A stretch of 64,000 nt of DNA, from the NCBI GenBank assembly GCA_002224055.1, contig AZLU01000051.1:62001-126000 (forward strand), given 5' to 3'. This stretch comes from Pezizomycotina sp. ARF18 (lineage: Eukaryota > Ascomycota). The notes under the pieces are model-generated. The model had not been told where the DNA came from. It saw only the letters and a program-made list of their open reading frames with translations, and did no database searches. Of this stretch, positions 10,324 to 22,506 are shown piece after piece (the first letter of the stretch is position 1; every line of letters begins with the position of its first letter). Made by a program: the position numbers and the translations under genes.

Positions 10324-11515
10324 CGTCAGTTTGGGTGACACAACTTCAGGTTCGTCCGTAGACGACCCCGGCAGGGCTATCTTCTCCGGTGAGATTACCT
10401 TAGCAGGTGTCGAGGAAGCCAAAAGGGAAGCAATTGTGCCTTACAGAGGAATTTGACGCAACTTAGCGACCCACATATTCGTCCAGCCGTGATTTTGATA
10501 AAAATTGAAATGAGGCTTGAAAATAAACGATGAGAGCGACGTTCACTTCGATATTGTTCAAACGGAACGGCATTTGCCATTGCACCCACCCGCATTTTCA
10601 CGGCGCGCCATTGCTTCAAAACACCTCATACGTAGATGATCTAGGGTTAAAATAAAAAAAAGGCGCTAAAACAGATGCTGCAAAAGCTCTTCTTAAAATC
10701 CCAATTATCAATGGAGGCTTACAAGAGTCTATTGGAGGGATCCCCTTTCAGTGACGAAGTAGCCTTCGAATATCAGCCAATAGGCCTCTTTTTTAAGGGC
10801 GTTGATATGATTGCCCTCGAAGCTTCTGCAGCGTATGCCATCAAGCACACGCCGCTCCAACTCCTCATAGACTCTTTAGACTATAGTAGCTGCTTCATCC
10901 TGACGGCTCTTCGTCACCGCACAGAGCCACATCTACTCGAAGGCCGTTGGAGGAGATACAAGCACGGCGTGTTGGGTGATACGGACATTGCCACCAAGTG
11001 TGGGATTCCGGAGGGCCGGTACTTGCCCTCAGCGGAAAGGTAATCGGTATCGTCTGCGCAACCGTTGCCGCTGAGGAAGCACACGAGAGGACTGAGGCTG
11101 TAACTGCGGGGCTCGTGTATTTCTTATCGTTGGAAATCAACAAGGATGGTCGCTCCAGCGCCCAAACATCTCCCCTCCTCTTAAGTAGCGAACTGCAATC
11201 CGGGATAGCGGGTCTCGACCTCAAGCTTGTTACCATAGAGGACGATCTGGTGAAGCAAATGCAGAAGATTTGATTCGGGATCTTTATCGGAAGGGCGTGT
11301 ATAGGGGCTCCATGAACATTCAGTGCCAGGATGCGTCCCAGTCAGGCAGTCGTGAACATGACGACGATGACTTCGATGATACTCCTACATCTACGCATAA
11401 ACGTAAAAATCCATCTAGCGATGAAGAGGAAGACACAGGTGCTGGTGATGACGACAACGAAGAAACTGAGTCCGCCCCGTCCCTCATACCACCTGAGAAG
11501 AGGAGAAGAATTTAG
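10324..11515 (+). CDS. Trypsin-like serine protease with acidic nuclear-type tail
   Basis: All three members of an S1/HtrA-type triad can be read in order. His is in GTAFAIAPTRIFTARHC (His codon 10609-10611). Asp is in KGVDMIALE (10804-10806). Ser is in DSGGPVLALSGKVIGIVCA (11007-11009). A possible 48-nt intron (GTAGAT...CTAAAACAG) separates the His and Asp segments. The Ser motif lies one frame away from the Asp segment; the sequence TGTGGGATTCC would read Cys-Gly-Asp-Ser with one more G. A further frame change near 11255 leads into an Asp/Glu-rich tail of about 60 residues ending EKRRRI, which resembles a nuclear localisation signal. There is no signal peptide, so an intracellular protease is likely. 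It is either broken or affected by assembly indels. Confidence 0.6.
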
Positions 11516-12819
11516 ATATGTATATATGACCAATAATCTGGACAACGTTCTTCTTCTCTAGCTCTTTCTTCCTCTTTTTTCCTCTTTTGCCCTTTTTCCC
11601 CTCTTTTTTTCCCTAGTTCATTTCGGTTTAGTTTACGGTCTTGAAGGAGGTGCTTCCACTTTCCTTGTTATAGTCTCCCCATTACATTATTTACCATGGC
11701 GAATACTCCAAATCATTGTTATCACTGGTATGAATTTTTTTTTTTTTTTTTTTTTTTTTTCCAATTCAAACCAGTTAGTAATTCTAAGCATTTATTCAAT
11801 ATCATATCCTAACTATGAGCAGTACACTAGCAGTAGCGGCGGTAGTAAAATGGGTCGTAAAAAAAGCAGCGGCAGCTGCTGCGGTTGTAGCTGCAAATAC
11901 TAGGTAGCCGTAGTATTTATCATCGCCGAAGTTAGCGCTATCCCATGAATCAACCAGCGAATCACCATGCAATTGTCCCGCCCGATAAATTTCGAAGAAC
12001 CGGGGGGGGGCCTAAGTATTCATGCCTATCCGTTTTTTTTTTTTTTTAACTAACACGCTTTATCCAGTAATCCGTCCCTTGTCCTCCGGATTGTAAATAA
12101 ATAAAGAGCTACAGTAGGACTAAAAGAAAAGGTTCGAGCTTTACCGCAAAGCCCCCCACCTACCGTTACTTTTCAAGAATATATTTCTACATGCTTGATT
12201 TCTGCATCGCTCGGCGGCCTAGCAATTTTGTACGGCGATTCAGCGATCTAACAAGTTTATTACGATACTCTTGTTAAAAGGTATACGCGTCTCAGATTCC
12301 TCGTTTACGTATGTATGAACATTACATGTAGGCAAACTATATCCTCTACAAATATAGTAACCCGCTTTATAGGAGGAGCGTTATGTTAGGGGGGAAGTTC
12401 CATCCATTGGAAAAGGTCGGTTCACGACATTGTCAATATACCATGATCAAAAGACATTGGGAAAAAAAAAAAAAAAAAAGGCTCAAGACACGATTCACTA
12501 CTTGAGTAGTTCCCAGAATTCAATTTTCTCCGGGTAAGTTTTTATTCTGCATATTTTATTTGAAGAAAATGTCCCGCCTGCAAAATGTTACCCACAATAC
12601 TAGTAACTCAGTCCCTTTTTTTCCTTTCTTTAGATATATACTATTTGATATATACGTATACGTATATTACTCCACAAAATACACCTGGGTTTGCTTTTCT
12701 CTGCATCGTAAATCGGTATCAAATTTATCTACATCTCCTCATTCCTCTACATCTTTTCGAAAGCACCCATACATCAAACGTGAGGTTGTAAACACTAGGG
12801 GCCGAAACAGTTGGAAAAA

Positions 12820-12848
<29 letters not shown>
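11516..12848. other. Intergenic, homopolymer-rich
   Basis: No supported gene between the protease and the convergent amidase. It holds a 26-T tract (11735-11760), a shorter T tract near 12034, a G9 run near 12002, an A tract near 12463-12479 and most of the T29 tract that ends at the amidase stop. Confidence 0.5.

Positions 12849-12850
<2 letters not shown>
12822..12850. repeat. T29 homopolymer abutting amidase stop
   Basis: Twenty-nine consecutive T residues on the plus strand. The amidase stop codon (TTA on plus, 12849-12851) overlaps the end of the tract, so the mRNA 3' end would start with an A run. Confidence 0.9.
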
Positions 12851-12853
<3 letters not shown>

Positions 12854-15002
12854 GCCCCGCCTTAAGCAGCGCGTTCATGAGCACGTCCGCCAGCGCCAAC
12901 ACTTTCTCCTCGTTCAACCTCCTGCCGACGATCTGCACGCCCACGGGGAAGCCGTCGAATAGTTCCGGATCATCTAAAATGGTAGAAGAGTATTGTTAGT
13001 CTAAAAATCCCCCCCCCCCCCAAAAAAAAATTTTTTTAAGGACTTTCTAGGAGGGGTGAAAGGAACTTACAAGCATCATGAACCTGCTGGTCGACATCGC
13101 TCAGCGGCTCGAACGTTTCGTCCTTTTTATCTCTGTACCCGCCCGCGAACGTAACGGGAACGGCGACGGAAGGGTAGTCCAGGAGGTTTATCACGCTTGT
13201 GTAACCTACACATGCATAACCCGTCAGCTACAAAACCAAAAAATAAAAATAAAAAAAAATCTATAAGTGATCAAACCTACCGTAATAATCCATCTTCCCC
13301 GGCCTAACACCCGCATACGGCGTCACCGGCATGACAACGCCATCAACTCACCGTAGAATTCCAATACGCATTATACTCCGCCGCGTACCTATTCTCTCCA
13401 CCATCAAATCCGCCACCGCGGTCGCATCAATAGCAGGATACGGCTCCATTCCAAACGCATCGCAACCTGCGGGTGTACCCCTTCCCCACCACTCTTAAGC
13501 GCAGCGTGAATATCCGCCCTCCATCCTGCGTATACACCCGTCCCAATGATCTCCGAACCCCTTACGTGGCTTGGGGGTTCCACTCGATTACTTTAACGCT
13601 GCTTTTTCGAGAGCTTCCTGCGCCATGCGGAGCGCGCGGCGGACGGTGGTGTGGCGTTACGCGGTCGTCGCGGTGGAGGATGCCGATTACGAGGGTTGAG
13701 GAGAGCGGGTTGCGTCGTAGAGGGATTGGCGCCAGGGGATTCGATACCTGGGGTCGGTTTCCCAGGGTTTTGCGGAGAGGATGCCTTGGTGAAGAGGCGG
13801 AGGGTGAGAGGTGAGGGACATGGGGCCGAGGACGGATGGGACGTGAGGTTGGCCGGCCATCTATAAAATATAAAAAAAAAAAGTGGGAATTGCGTTAGGA
13901 GGTTGGAGTGTGGATAAGGAATTTGGGGGGGGGGGGGATACGTACACTATTGCCGCGCCCATGTAGGGAAACCTGCCGTGGGAGGGTTTGAGGCCGTAGA
14001 GGTCGTTGAAGGTGGAGGGTAATGCGGATAGAACCTCCTGTGATGGCAATTGAAAGCTATTTAGCTTTTGAATAGTGAAATAGTGAAGTTGCTAGTTGAT
14101 TTTACCTATGTCCGTTCCGATGCCTAGGGGCGACGCTTGCAGCCCTACTAGAGCTCCCTCTCCTGCAGATATCGTTAGCAATGAACCCTATATAGCTACA
14201 ATTGAAATATCGAAGCTCGAAAGATACCTCCAGATGACCCGCCACACGTCAGGAACCGGTTAAAAGGCTCGCCGTCCATCCTATGACGTTATTCATCGTC
14301 TCCCCGAACTACAATTAAAAAAAAATGTCGTTAGTACAACAAAGCGTTCGCGAAGCCCTTAAGCGCGTTTTCACCCCCAACCACCACGACAGCTCGAACC
14401 CAAGGTCATAATCTCACCATCAACGAAACCGCACGTTCGTCTTGCAGAACGGTATCCCACCCAGCGCATTAATCTCCCTAACAAGCTCACTCTCCCTCGC
14501 CTCTTTATCATTCTCCAATCCGGCTTCCCAATCCAGCCTACATACCCCATACAAGTATCCACCCCCTTAACGTGGAACTGATCCTTCAAACTAATCGGCA
14601 ACCCGTGAAAAACACCAATCTGCTTCTTCTCCTTGGCGTTACGCGTCGTCGATAGCCCAGCGCGGTCCAGCGCGTCCGCGAACATGATTTCCATGAGGCA
14701 GTTGACGAGCTGGTGCGCGATGGCGGCTTTATGCAGAACGCCTTGACGACGTCGCGGACTTGAGCTCGCCGCGGGACATGGAGCGGACGAGCCGCTCGGC
14801 GGGCTGCCGGGTTATGTCGCGCTCGGAGTCGGAGAGGAAGGACTCGATGAAGTAGCCCGTCACGTTCTTGCGCTCGGAGGGTGGGGGGATGAGGAGGCTT
14901 CGAGGCGCCATTCGGGGGGATTTTGGAGAGGAGGTCCTCTTGCTTCTTGAGGAGCGGGGGTCTACGGGCGATGGATCTTGACGGGGTCGTATTTTCCGAC
15001 AT
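12849..15002 (-). CDS. Fungal amidase (amidase signature family)
   Basis: It hydrolyses amides to acids plus ammonia; family members include acetamidases and general amidases. From an ATG at 15002, family blocks appear in order. HGLPISLKDQFHVKGVDT holds the catalytic Lys (near 14595). CGGSSGG plus EGALVGLQASPLGIGTDIGG and SIR carry the cis-Ser and nucleophile Ser (near 14235-14025). LYGLKPSHGRFPYMGAA, DYPSVAVPVTF and the C-terminal PVGVQIVGRRLNEEKVLALA follow. Six introns are supported: 14417-14309, 14227-14163, 14105-14038, 13947-13861, 13280-13208 and 13070-12974. Several carry CTAAC/CTAAA branch points. At least eight one-base frame changes outside the introns break the reading frame, several in C or G runs. 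The order and spacing of all motifs are normal, so the gene is a pseudogene or has assembly indels. The substrate cannot be told. Confidence 0.85.
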
Positions 15003-16021
15003 GATTGCTGTTTTGAGAGTAAGGGGGCAATTGAACCAATGCAAAGCTTGTATAAGAGGTTGTCTCAAGAGCCAAGAGTCTTGCCGCGTCTGGCGAAAGG
15101 TATATTTCGATTGAAAACAAGCTAGAAGCTGAAAAGACTGGGAGCTGGAAAGGTGGTGGTCTAGATGTCTCGAAGCTAAAGATCCGGAGATTTAAAGACA
15201 ACGCGTTCGTAAGCTACAGGGAAGCTAGATGTTGCAACTGGCCCCAACGACGAAAGACGAAACAGGTTAGCAAGGAAATAGCTGAAGTAAGTAAGGTGTC
15301 AGTACTACTAATATTAGCTATGAAGCCAAAAAGTAGCTACTTAGGGTACACGCTCGGAGATCGCGACGCGACGGCGAAAAGGAGAGATATGACGAGTTAA
15401 AACAGGAAAAAAGCCACCAACACCAGAGCTACAATTACAATTACAAAAAGAAGTTCTTAAAAAAAAAAAAAAAAAAAAAGTAAATAATAACTTCTTGCCG
15501 TCGCCGACCCGAAGCAAAAATGCACGAAAGCAACAAAAAAAAAAAAAAAAAAAAAACAGGGAAAGAACTATTTAGTAACCACGAACCGTGTATCCGTCAG
15601 GAAAGCACTGCATGAGAGATAATTGGACTCGAACAAGATACAGACATGAAGGAGAGACAAAAAAAAAAAGAAAAAGACGCAATTAAGGTCCATTAAGGTT
15701 CTTTACCGCTGGTCTAGCTTGTTGAAGGCAAAAAAAGAGGAGATAAGGGTCTCCCTCTCCAACACCTCTTAGCTAAACTTTTTTAGCTACTTAGCTGCTA
15801 CCTATATTCGATTAGCTCGGTTTCTGATTTCTGGGGTGATGTATCCAATCGAGCGAAATCGAAACGCAATCGCCGAATCGAAAGAATACAGAGCGTTGTC
15901 AATATAGATGGAACGTCGGGCTTGCTAGAGGTCCCCTGCTGGCTTGTATGTCGTATAAAGCTTCCCTGAGGCGGTTCTCCGCTTTTTTGTTTTGGCTTAA
16001 TGCCATTTTGTTTTTTAAACG

Positions 16022-16041
16022 ACACACACACACACACACAA
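16022..16041. repeat. (AC)10 microsatellite
   Basis: Ten AC dinucleotides in a gene-free region. Confidence 0.9.
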
Positions 16042-16165
16042 CCTTCTTCGTCAAAACATATGATTGAAATAAAAATAGTATTATAATATTATAATAATAA
16101 TTATATTTTATTATATTAATCATATTTTTTTAATTTGCGGGTGGGTTCAAGAAATGTGTGTGAAG

Positions 16166-16193
16166 TTTTTTTTTTTTTTTTTTTTTTTTTTTT
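16166..16193. repeat. T28 homopolymer
   Basis: Uninterrupted T run, one of about eight such tracts of 25-29 bases in the window. Confidence 0.9.
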
Positions 16194-16595
16194 GATTGCA
16201 TGGCTGTGCATTAGCTTCGCATCGCGGAACATGAGAATGTTGGGGGAGGCTTGCATGAGAGAGAGAAAAGGTGTGTGGTAAAGGATGGACGAGGATTTGA
16301 CGAATGGGAGGTTTTTTTTTTTCTTTTGGGGGGGGGGGGGGGGTGTATAAGGTACATTCTAACCTAACGGGGTGCGAATATTAAAAGTCCCAAAAGAAGT
16401 ATATTGTATTTGGCAGAACTGCCCTTTTTGGCATCTATAGCAACGACAGAAGAATAGTGAGCTCCAGAAGAGGAAATTGAAGCTAGCTCTAAATTCGCTA
16501 ACCCTTAACGGCTCGCTTGTATACATACCTAGTCACGTGATACTCTGAAAAGGAGGTCCGTGACACATCGTTTGCCTGACCCGACGGCCTGTCTA

Positions 16596-16623
16596 TTTTT
16601 TTTTTTTTTTTTTTTTTTTTTTT
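16596..16623. repeat. T28 homopolymer
   Basis: Uninterrupted T run about 400 bp after the previous one. It creates a spurious poly-Phe ORF at 16560-16781. Confidence 0.9.
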
Positions 16624-17221
16624 CCCTGTCGCTTTTGAAAGGCAGAGAGATATTCGATTTCCTCTCTCTTTTCTTTTTCTTCTCTCTTCTCTCTTCTCCG
16701 TCGTTCTTTGTTCTTTGTTCAGTATTATTTATATTATTGCCTATTTCTTATCATCGGGGAAGCTCTTCGAACTTCCCCTAACAAATCTAAGGCTTCTCTC
16801 CTAAAAAGATCCCCAAGCTCCACAGTTCCAGACTAAAAATAGGTAGAGCTAATTATTAGAAACAAATAAAAAGGGAACCTAGAATCAGAGATATCCTATA
16901 ATATCCTGATTGCCTTTAATCCTCATAATGCCCCCTGCAAAAGAGAGAGAGTACTGGTATCTTGCTTGCTCTTCTAGGCTGCTTTGCCGTGCGTTTTGGT
17001 ACTTTTCACGGAGGTAAAAAAAGTGGCATCCATGATATCTCTGAATGTAGCAGTAGCAGTAGCAGTAGTAGTGGTAGTGGGGGGTGTGGAGGTGGAGGTT
17101 GCCGAAAAGAAATAAATACATTTCGCTGCAGCTTTTATTTTTATTTTTTTTCTTTTTTTTTTTTTCTTTTATGTCTGCTATCGCGTAATAAATAATCCAC
17201 GAAAATTTTCCTTATCACCAG

Positions 17222-17264
17222 AAAAAAAAAAAAAAAAAAAAAAAGAAAGAAAGAAAGAAAGAAA
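17222..17264. repeat. A23 plus (GAAA)5 tract
   Basis: Compound simple repeat of 23 A followed by five GAAA units. Confidence 0.9.
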
Positions 17265-17822
17265 TGACTGAAAAAATCTTCGCCGTTAAAAAATTCTCCT
17301 ATACCTACCTACAAGGCTCCACCCTCCTCTCCTCCTCCTACTTCTTCTTCCTCCTCCTTCTTTTCCTTTTTTTCCTTCTTTTCGTATCCTATCTCCATTA
17401 ACCTCCTTAGGTACAAACAGATATCACGGACCCACTCCACCTTTACAGGATACCCTGCTCTCATCGGTCCTCGCGTCAGACCAGATTCCTTCTTCTGTTT
17501 AACACCTGCATCTTCTGGAGACCGAGAAAATCAAAGGACGGCAGTGGAATAGGAGAGTGGTACAGAAATCCTAGCTGTTCCGAGCCGTCGATCAATAAGA
17601 TAAATACTGGGTCTGGTAGAAGGTCAGTTGTTCTAGTTCCCTCTTAATCTCCTTTCTCATCCTTTCTTCCCTCTCTTCTTTCCCTACTTTCAAAACCTCT
17701 ACACTCGTTTTTTTTTTTTTTCCCTTTTTTTTTTTTTGCACCTCTGCAGTTCGTTGCTGACCTCCAAGTGAGCTTCGTCAAATAGCCTTTCCGCCGGCTC
17801 TAGAACAAACGCGTGCTGGGTA

Positions 17823-19830
17823 ATGAGCACGTCGCGTCTCCTCTTTCTGCAGAACAAGTACGAGCATCTACCTACGTCACTCGCTTCTCTTCCTTTAGCC
17901 TCTCCACTCCCACCACCTCCAGCTCCTTCCTCCCCGAAATGTCCTCCCCTTCTCCCGCGCCTCCTCCCCACCTCCCCCGTCGCCATCTTTCCAGCCACTC
18001 GCCTCCCGCCATACCACCCTCAGAGCTTTCCGAACTCTCCTGTCCCGCTTTCGTCCGGAATTCAAGAATTTGTACGGCAAGCACCTCGCCTCGAAACCCG
18101 ACGACACACCGCTCTCCTGCTGGCGCTGACCGGGGGAACCTACGAAGCCGCAATCATGACGAAGCCACCGCGGAGGCAGCACTACGCTGCTCTGTGCTAA
18201 AGCGGCGGAAGCGGCTGGAGTGACCTGCAATGACGTCAGCATCCGCCGCGTACCGGGGAAGATGACGGACTTCCGCGACCCCGACGCTTCCCCGAAGCAA
18301 TTCGGCAATATCAAGAAGCAGAAGGGGTACGGTGCGTCCGGCGCGTACGAGCAGGAGGCGGACATGACGCTGCGGGTCTACACCCGCCGAACATGTCGCG
18401 CGACGCACCGATTGTTGTTTACTTTCCGTCGGGAGGTTTTTTATTTAGCGGGGTGGAGCTAGAGCACGGCTCGCGGCGCATTTGAGTATTTTAACGGCGA
18501 GCATGGTGGTTAGCGTGGGGTACAGGACCGCTCCGGCGCACAGTTTTCCTATCCCCGTCACGATGCGGTGGCGGCGGTGGACTGGGTTAGGACGAATTTG
18601 GCGGGGTGGGTGTGGGATTTCGATCTGATGGAGTACGTGCCGTCGTCTGATCGGTCCTTCAGGGTCGGTGGCAGAGCAGGAAGAGTTCAGCAACCGCGCC
18701 GGAAGATTGCGCTGCTCGGTAACGGCTGCGGCGGAGGACTCGCGGCGGCAATCGGCGTTACGGAGGGAATGCAGAAGGGCATAGACGCACTCGGTATATG
18801 GTGTCCGATAACGGACTGGACGTTTGACCCGTTCCCGGTCTTGCCCCGTCGCGCTATTCTACGCTTCCGAAGTCGCCTGCGGCGCTAATGCGGACGCTAC
18901 GCCAAGACTACGACGAAGAGAGGCCGCTGGACCAATTACCTCCAGAACTCAAGAAGCAGCTACACCTATCCGGGCGTAACGGTCTACTCCGATCCTACGA
19001 CGAAATCGCGGATAGCCCGTTCTTATCGACGGCCATGATGGAGTTAATCCGGGACGTATACCTGCCGGACAGCGGCAATTGGACGGACCCCTTTGCCTCG
19101 CCGCTGTACTTTTTCAAAACTCCGGGCTGGAAACCGCGGAAATACCCGAAGATCCGATCCTCGCCGCCGAATTCGCGCAGAATATCGTCGACGTGGACGA
19201 ACACGGGCTGCCCGATATACGATAACCCCATCGCGGACCGGCCTGGATTCCACCCTCCTCCGCCTCCGATCAAGCGGCGAGTACACCGGCGCCTGCTGCC
19301 CTACCCGCGCTTCGAACACATGCCCTTAACCGTACCCCCCATCCGCCTTACCTCGCGGGAGCCGACGTCCTCTACAGCCAAGGTTTGGAATTCGGAAACG
19401 CGGTGCGCGCGAGCGTGTACCCGGACAAAACTTACGCGGGAAAACTTCTCAAAGAGGAACAGGACGCGGACTTTTGGAAGCAGAGTGGTATACATAAAGC
19501 TGGGGGGCTACTCTGGATTATTCGACCCGAATTTACCAGCGAACTACTACGAGGCGCCCCCGGACGGCTTCGACGAAAAAGCGGAGAAGTGGGTGGAAAT
19601 TAATACCGTCGACGGCGTACCTAACTGCTTCGTTTCGTGCGGGGGAGTCGGAGGCGGGTTATAAAGAGGTAGAGGCCATGGCGAAGTGGTTGAGGGCGTC
19701 TTTGACGGGAGCCACGGCGAGAACGAGAGGATACTGGGAGGACTGGTTCGAGATGAGGGAGAACCAGAGGAGAAGGCCAGGGAACAGTTGGCACAGCGCT
19801 CTTGAGTGTGTGAAAGATTTTCTTTTGTAG
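17823..19830 (+). CDS. Alpha/beta-hydrolase-like protein lacking the nucleophile Ser
   Basis: Segments of an HSL-type (alpha/beta hydrolase-3) fold appear in order across frames. The region near the usual oxyanion-hole motif reads PIVVYFPSGGFLFSGVELEHG (near 18405-18465). It is followed by VSVGYRTAPAHSFP, HDAVAAVDWVRTNLAG and the elbow region ALLGNGCGGGLAAAIGVTEG (about 18710-18770). The C-terminal strand-helix reads GVPNCFVSCGG then KEVEAMAKWLRASL, with a probable stop at 19828-19830. At the elbow, where HSL enzymes have G-D-S-A-G-G, this protein has G-N-G-C-G-G, so the nucleophile Ser is Gly with a Cys next to it. The usual catalytic His could not be located. No intron was needed, but several one-base frame changes are. 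The N-terminus (17823-18200) is uncertain; RPEFKNLYGKHLASKPDDTP near 18050 looks coding. Confidence 0.6.
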
Positions 19831-20989
19831 ATGAATGTGGTAGATGAAGAGCTGAATGATTCGAATACTGGGGAAAATCTTTTCAGGTATATAGAAGTGA
19901 GCATTTCGGGGATAGAAGGTTTTCTTTATATAAACCGGTGGGTGGCTATTTGTCTTTTTTTTTTTTTTTTTTGTTTTTCTAATTCTTTTCATTACAATTT
20001 TGTTCTAATTGTCCTTTTTTTTTTTTTTTTTTTGGCATTTTCATCTAAAATTCTTACTATCACTTTCTTGTTTATTTTATTATTATCTTTTTCATCAAAA
20101 GCATTTTTCCGTTTTTGTTTTGACTGTTTTGCTATTTTTTTAATTTCATTATTATACATATCCACTATCAATTACGTTCCAGTCTTATTTTACCAGATAG
20201 CCAGAAAGAAAGGAAGGAAGGAGACAGACGACGAACGGTGTAATATTAGTCTGAAGCCTTGAGAGGGATACTCCAGACTAGAGGAGGAATATAAGGGCAA
20301 AGATATCCATTACCATTTATTTAAACAGAAAAGTTGTATATAAAATCACACTACTACAGTAAAAAAAAAAAAAAAAAAAGGTGCGTGATAATAGTAATAA
20401 TATAATTCCAAATATATCCTTAATTCAAGCATTTATATGAGTACACCTAAGTATCAAAGAATCGTTTCGTAGTTTGGCGGTATCCAAGTCTCGTCGACCA
20501 TCCAGAAATGAATTATATATATATATATTTTAAAAAAGGCAGTATTTATTTGGAAGTGATATATGATTGATATTACTGTCAAGTTGACTATATTACTTAA
20601 TAAAAAGGAAAGAGAGATGGCTTACTCGTTTATATATTCACACGTTTTATATATCGTTTGTTCTTCCATGTTAATCATTAAAAATAGGTATATATTGCAT
20701 AACTTCGTTACAAAAAGGCTATGTGTAGTTTATGTGGTATAAGTATATGTGTGACAAACGCCGTTGCGGTCAAGGCTGTATGAAGTTTCTGTCTGGTGAA
20801 AGTTGGAAAAAGCAACCCCAATCATGATACAAAAAACAATCGAAACAAAAAAAAAAAAAAAAAAAAAAAAAAAACTGCCCCCGTTAAAAATATTAACAAC
20901 AAATCAAACATGCATATACTAAAAAACAACGAACAAAGAAAACCAATCTGTCGTGACATCGTTACAAAACTGTCTAATAGATGAGAAGA
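19831..20989. other. Intergenic, AT-rich
   Basis: No gene seen between two convergent genes. It contains T tracts (19955-19972, 20015-20033), A tracts (near 20361-20378 and A28 at 20847-20874) and a short (TA)n near 20516. Confidence 0.5.
20847..20874. repeat. A28 homopolymer
   Basis: Uninterrupted A run about 115 bp downstream of the stop of the minus-strand gene at 20990. Confidence 0.9.
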
Positions 20990-22506
20990 CTACCTATGCC
21001 TCTCCTTCTCCGTCTTCCTGCTGCTAGTACTCTTTCTCCGACCTCGTCTTCTTATCCTTTTCGATGAAGACGACGAAAAACCCTTCCCGCTCTTCGACTT
21101 GTGCTTCTTCGGGATGTCGAACTGCAAGTCCGGCACCACCTTCGTCAGCGGCGGCGTAGGCAGCGGCGTCGGCGGACTATTATTGTTACGCGATGAAGAA
21201 GCGGAGGCGACGACGACTTCCGCTTCGACGGGAAGCGCGCTCGTCGTGTCCGAACGCCATGTCGGAAATATATTTGCCCGTCGGACTAGTGGGGCTGGAC
21301 CGCCGAACGCGAGACCGTCGTCTTTGTGCTTCTTGCTACTGCTGGATTTTTTGCTGGAGGAGCCGAAAGCGAGGCCGTCGTCTTTACTCTTCCGACGCTC
21401 GCGAGGCGGGGATGGGGGTGGGTTAATTCCATCGGCGGGATTTCTTCGATGAAAGCTGGAGGCGGCGGCGGTGGGGGTGCGGCGATCTCGCGCACTTCGA
21501 CCTCGCCGACGACGCGGCCGCCATGTCGACGGGAACGGGATCCGGCTTCGTCTCTCCGCCCATGAGCTTCTTTACGATCTTATACCCGCCGATAAGGACG
21601 ACCGTAGTTCCAATACCCACTCCCGCCATTATGGCGAACTGCGGGACGAAAGGAACGCGAATACCATCGGCCAGGATGCTTTCAAACCCGCGAGTACTCC
21701 GGGGGATAGCTTCGTGATGATGGAACTGATCTCGGCCAGCGTGAGGCCGACGACGGCGAGGGATTCGGATCCCGCTGGAGGCGCCGATGAGGGTCGTTAC
21801 GGAGAACTGCAGCGCGGAGAGGGAGTCGAAGATGTCGTTACACTGCGTGAGGAGAGCAGTGAGGTGGTCGTCGATGGGGGGAACTCGACCGCGTTCGAGG
21901 GCGTCGCGAGCATGGTGGGCGAGAGTTCCGGAGATCGGGGGCGCTGCGGGTGCCTTCCGTGGGGTTAACGTCATGGTGCTGACGTTCGAGTGCAGCATCA
22001 GCGCGGCGTCGTCGGCTGTAGCCCTGCGGACAAGACCCTTGGTGCTCCTCTTGTCGGAGTGCATGCGCTTTACTAAGCTCTTGTCATTCTTGTCTTTACT
22101 GCTGCTGCTGCTGCTGCTGTCGTCTTTCGAGCGGGCGTGTTTCCGTTCGCGTTCGCGTAGCTCCAAAGAGCTCCCGGTACTTCCCTCCTCCTTCTTCGAT
22201 GGTACGTAGCTCGCGGGCTTGCCGCTGCTGCGACTGCCGGCGCGCGCGGAGCCTTTCCTTTCCTCGTAGGCGCGGCGCAGGCGTTCCTCCTTCTTCTGGG
22301 CCTTCTTGCCTTGTAAGCTTCCCGAGCTTCGCGGATTGCAGAGAAAGCGTCCGGCTCTATAATAAAATAATGTATATTGTTAGCTAAAGCATCTCTCCTG
22401 GATAGACTCATTTGAGAAAAGAGGAAAGGAAACTTACGGTATGAATTGCTTTACCCGTCTTGTCGACGACTTCGACGGTATATGCGACGGCGTGAGGCGA
22501 CACCAT
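20990..22506 (-). CDS. Ser/Lys-rich protein with one glycine-rich membrane segment
   Basis: Exon 1 starts at an ATG at 22506 (MVSPHAVAYTVEVVDKTGKA) and ends at a donor GTAAGT at 22437. The intron 22437-22357 ends in TATAG. Exon 2 carries a charged helix (SAIREAREAYKA, then KKAQKKEERLRRAYEERK), a poly-Ser run encoded by seven AGC codons (22099-22119), then a hydrophobic/helical block (ALLTQCNDIFDSLSALQFSV). The next block (VVGLTLAEISSIITKLSPGV) is followed by a membrane segment, FAIMAGVGIGTTVVLIGGYKIV. The tail is Pro- and Ser/Lys-rich with a basic end (KEKERHR-like) and a stop at 20990. Frame changes are needed near 22.3, 22.15, 21.75, 21.5 and 21.3 kb. Function is unknown; a membrane-anchored protein with a disordered basic tail is the safest reading. 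Confidence 0.55.
22099..22119. repeat. (CTG)7 trinucleotide repeat, codes poly-Ser
   Basis: Seven CTG units on plus, read as AGC (Ser) codons on the minus-strand gene 20990-22506. Confidence 0.85.

Larger units (their letters stand above)
15003..17822. other. Gene-free stretch, rich in homopolymers and microsatellites
   Basis: No coding sequence recognised. It contains A tracts at 15459-15479 and about 15535-15556, an (AC)n repeat at 16022-16041, a T28 tract at 16166-16193, a G run near 16327-16343, a T28 tract at 16596-16623, an (AGTAGC)n-like run near 17050-17075, an A23 plus (GAAA)5 run at 17222-17264 and T tracts near 17709-17737. The first 300 bp is the likely amidase promoter. Confidence 0.5.

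Noticed and set aside
16560-16781. Poly-Phe-containing open frame
   Set aside because: Generated by a T28 tract; no other coding feature.
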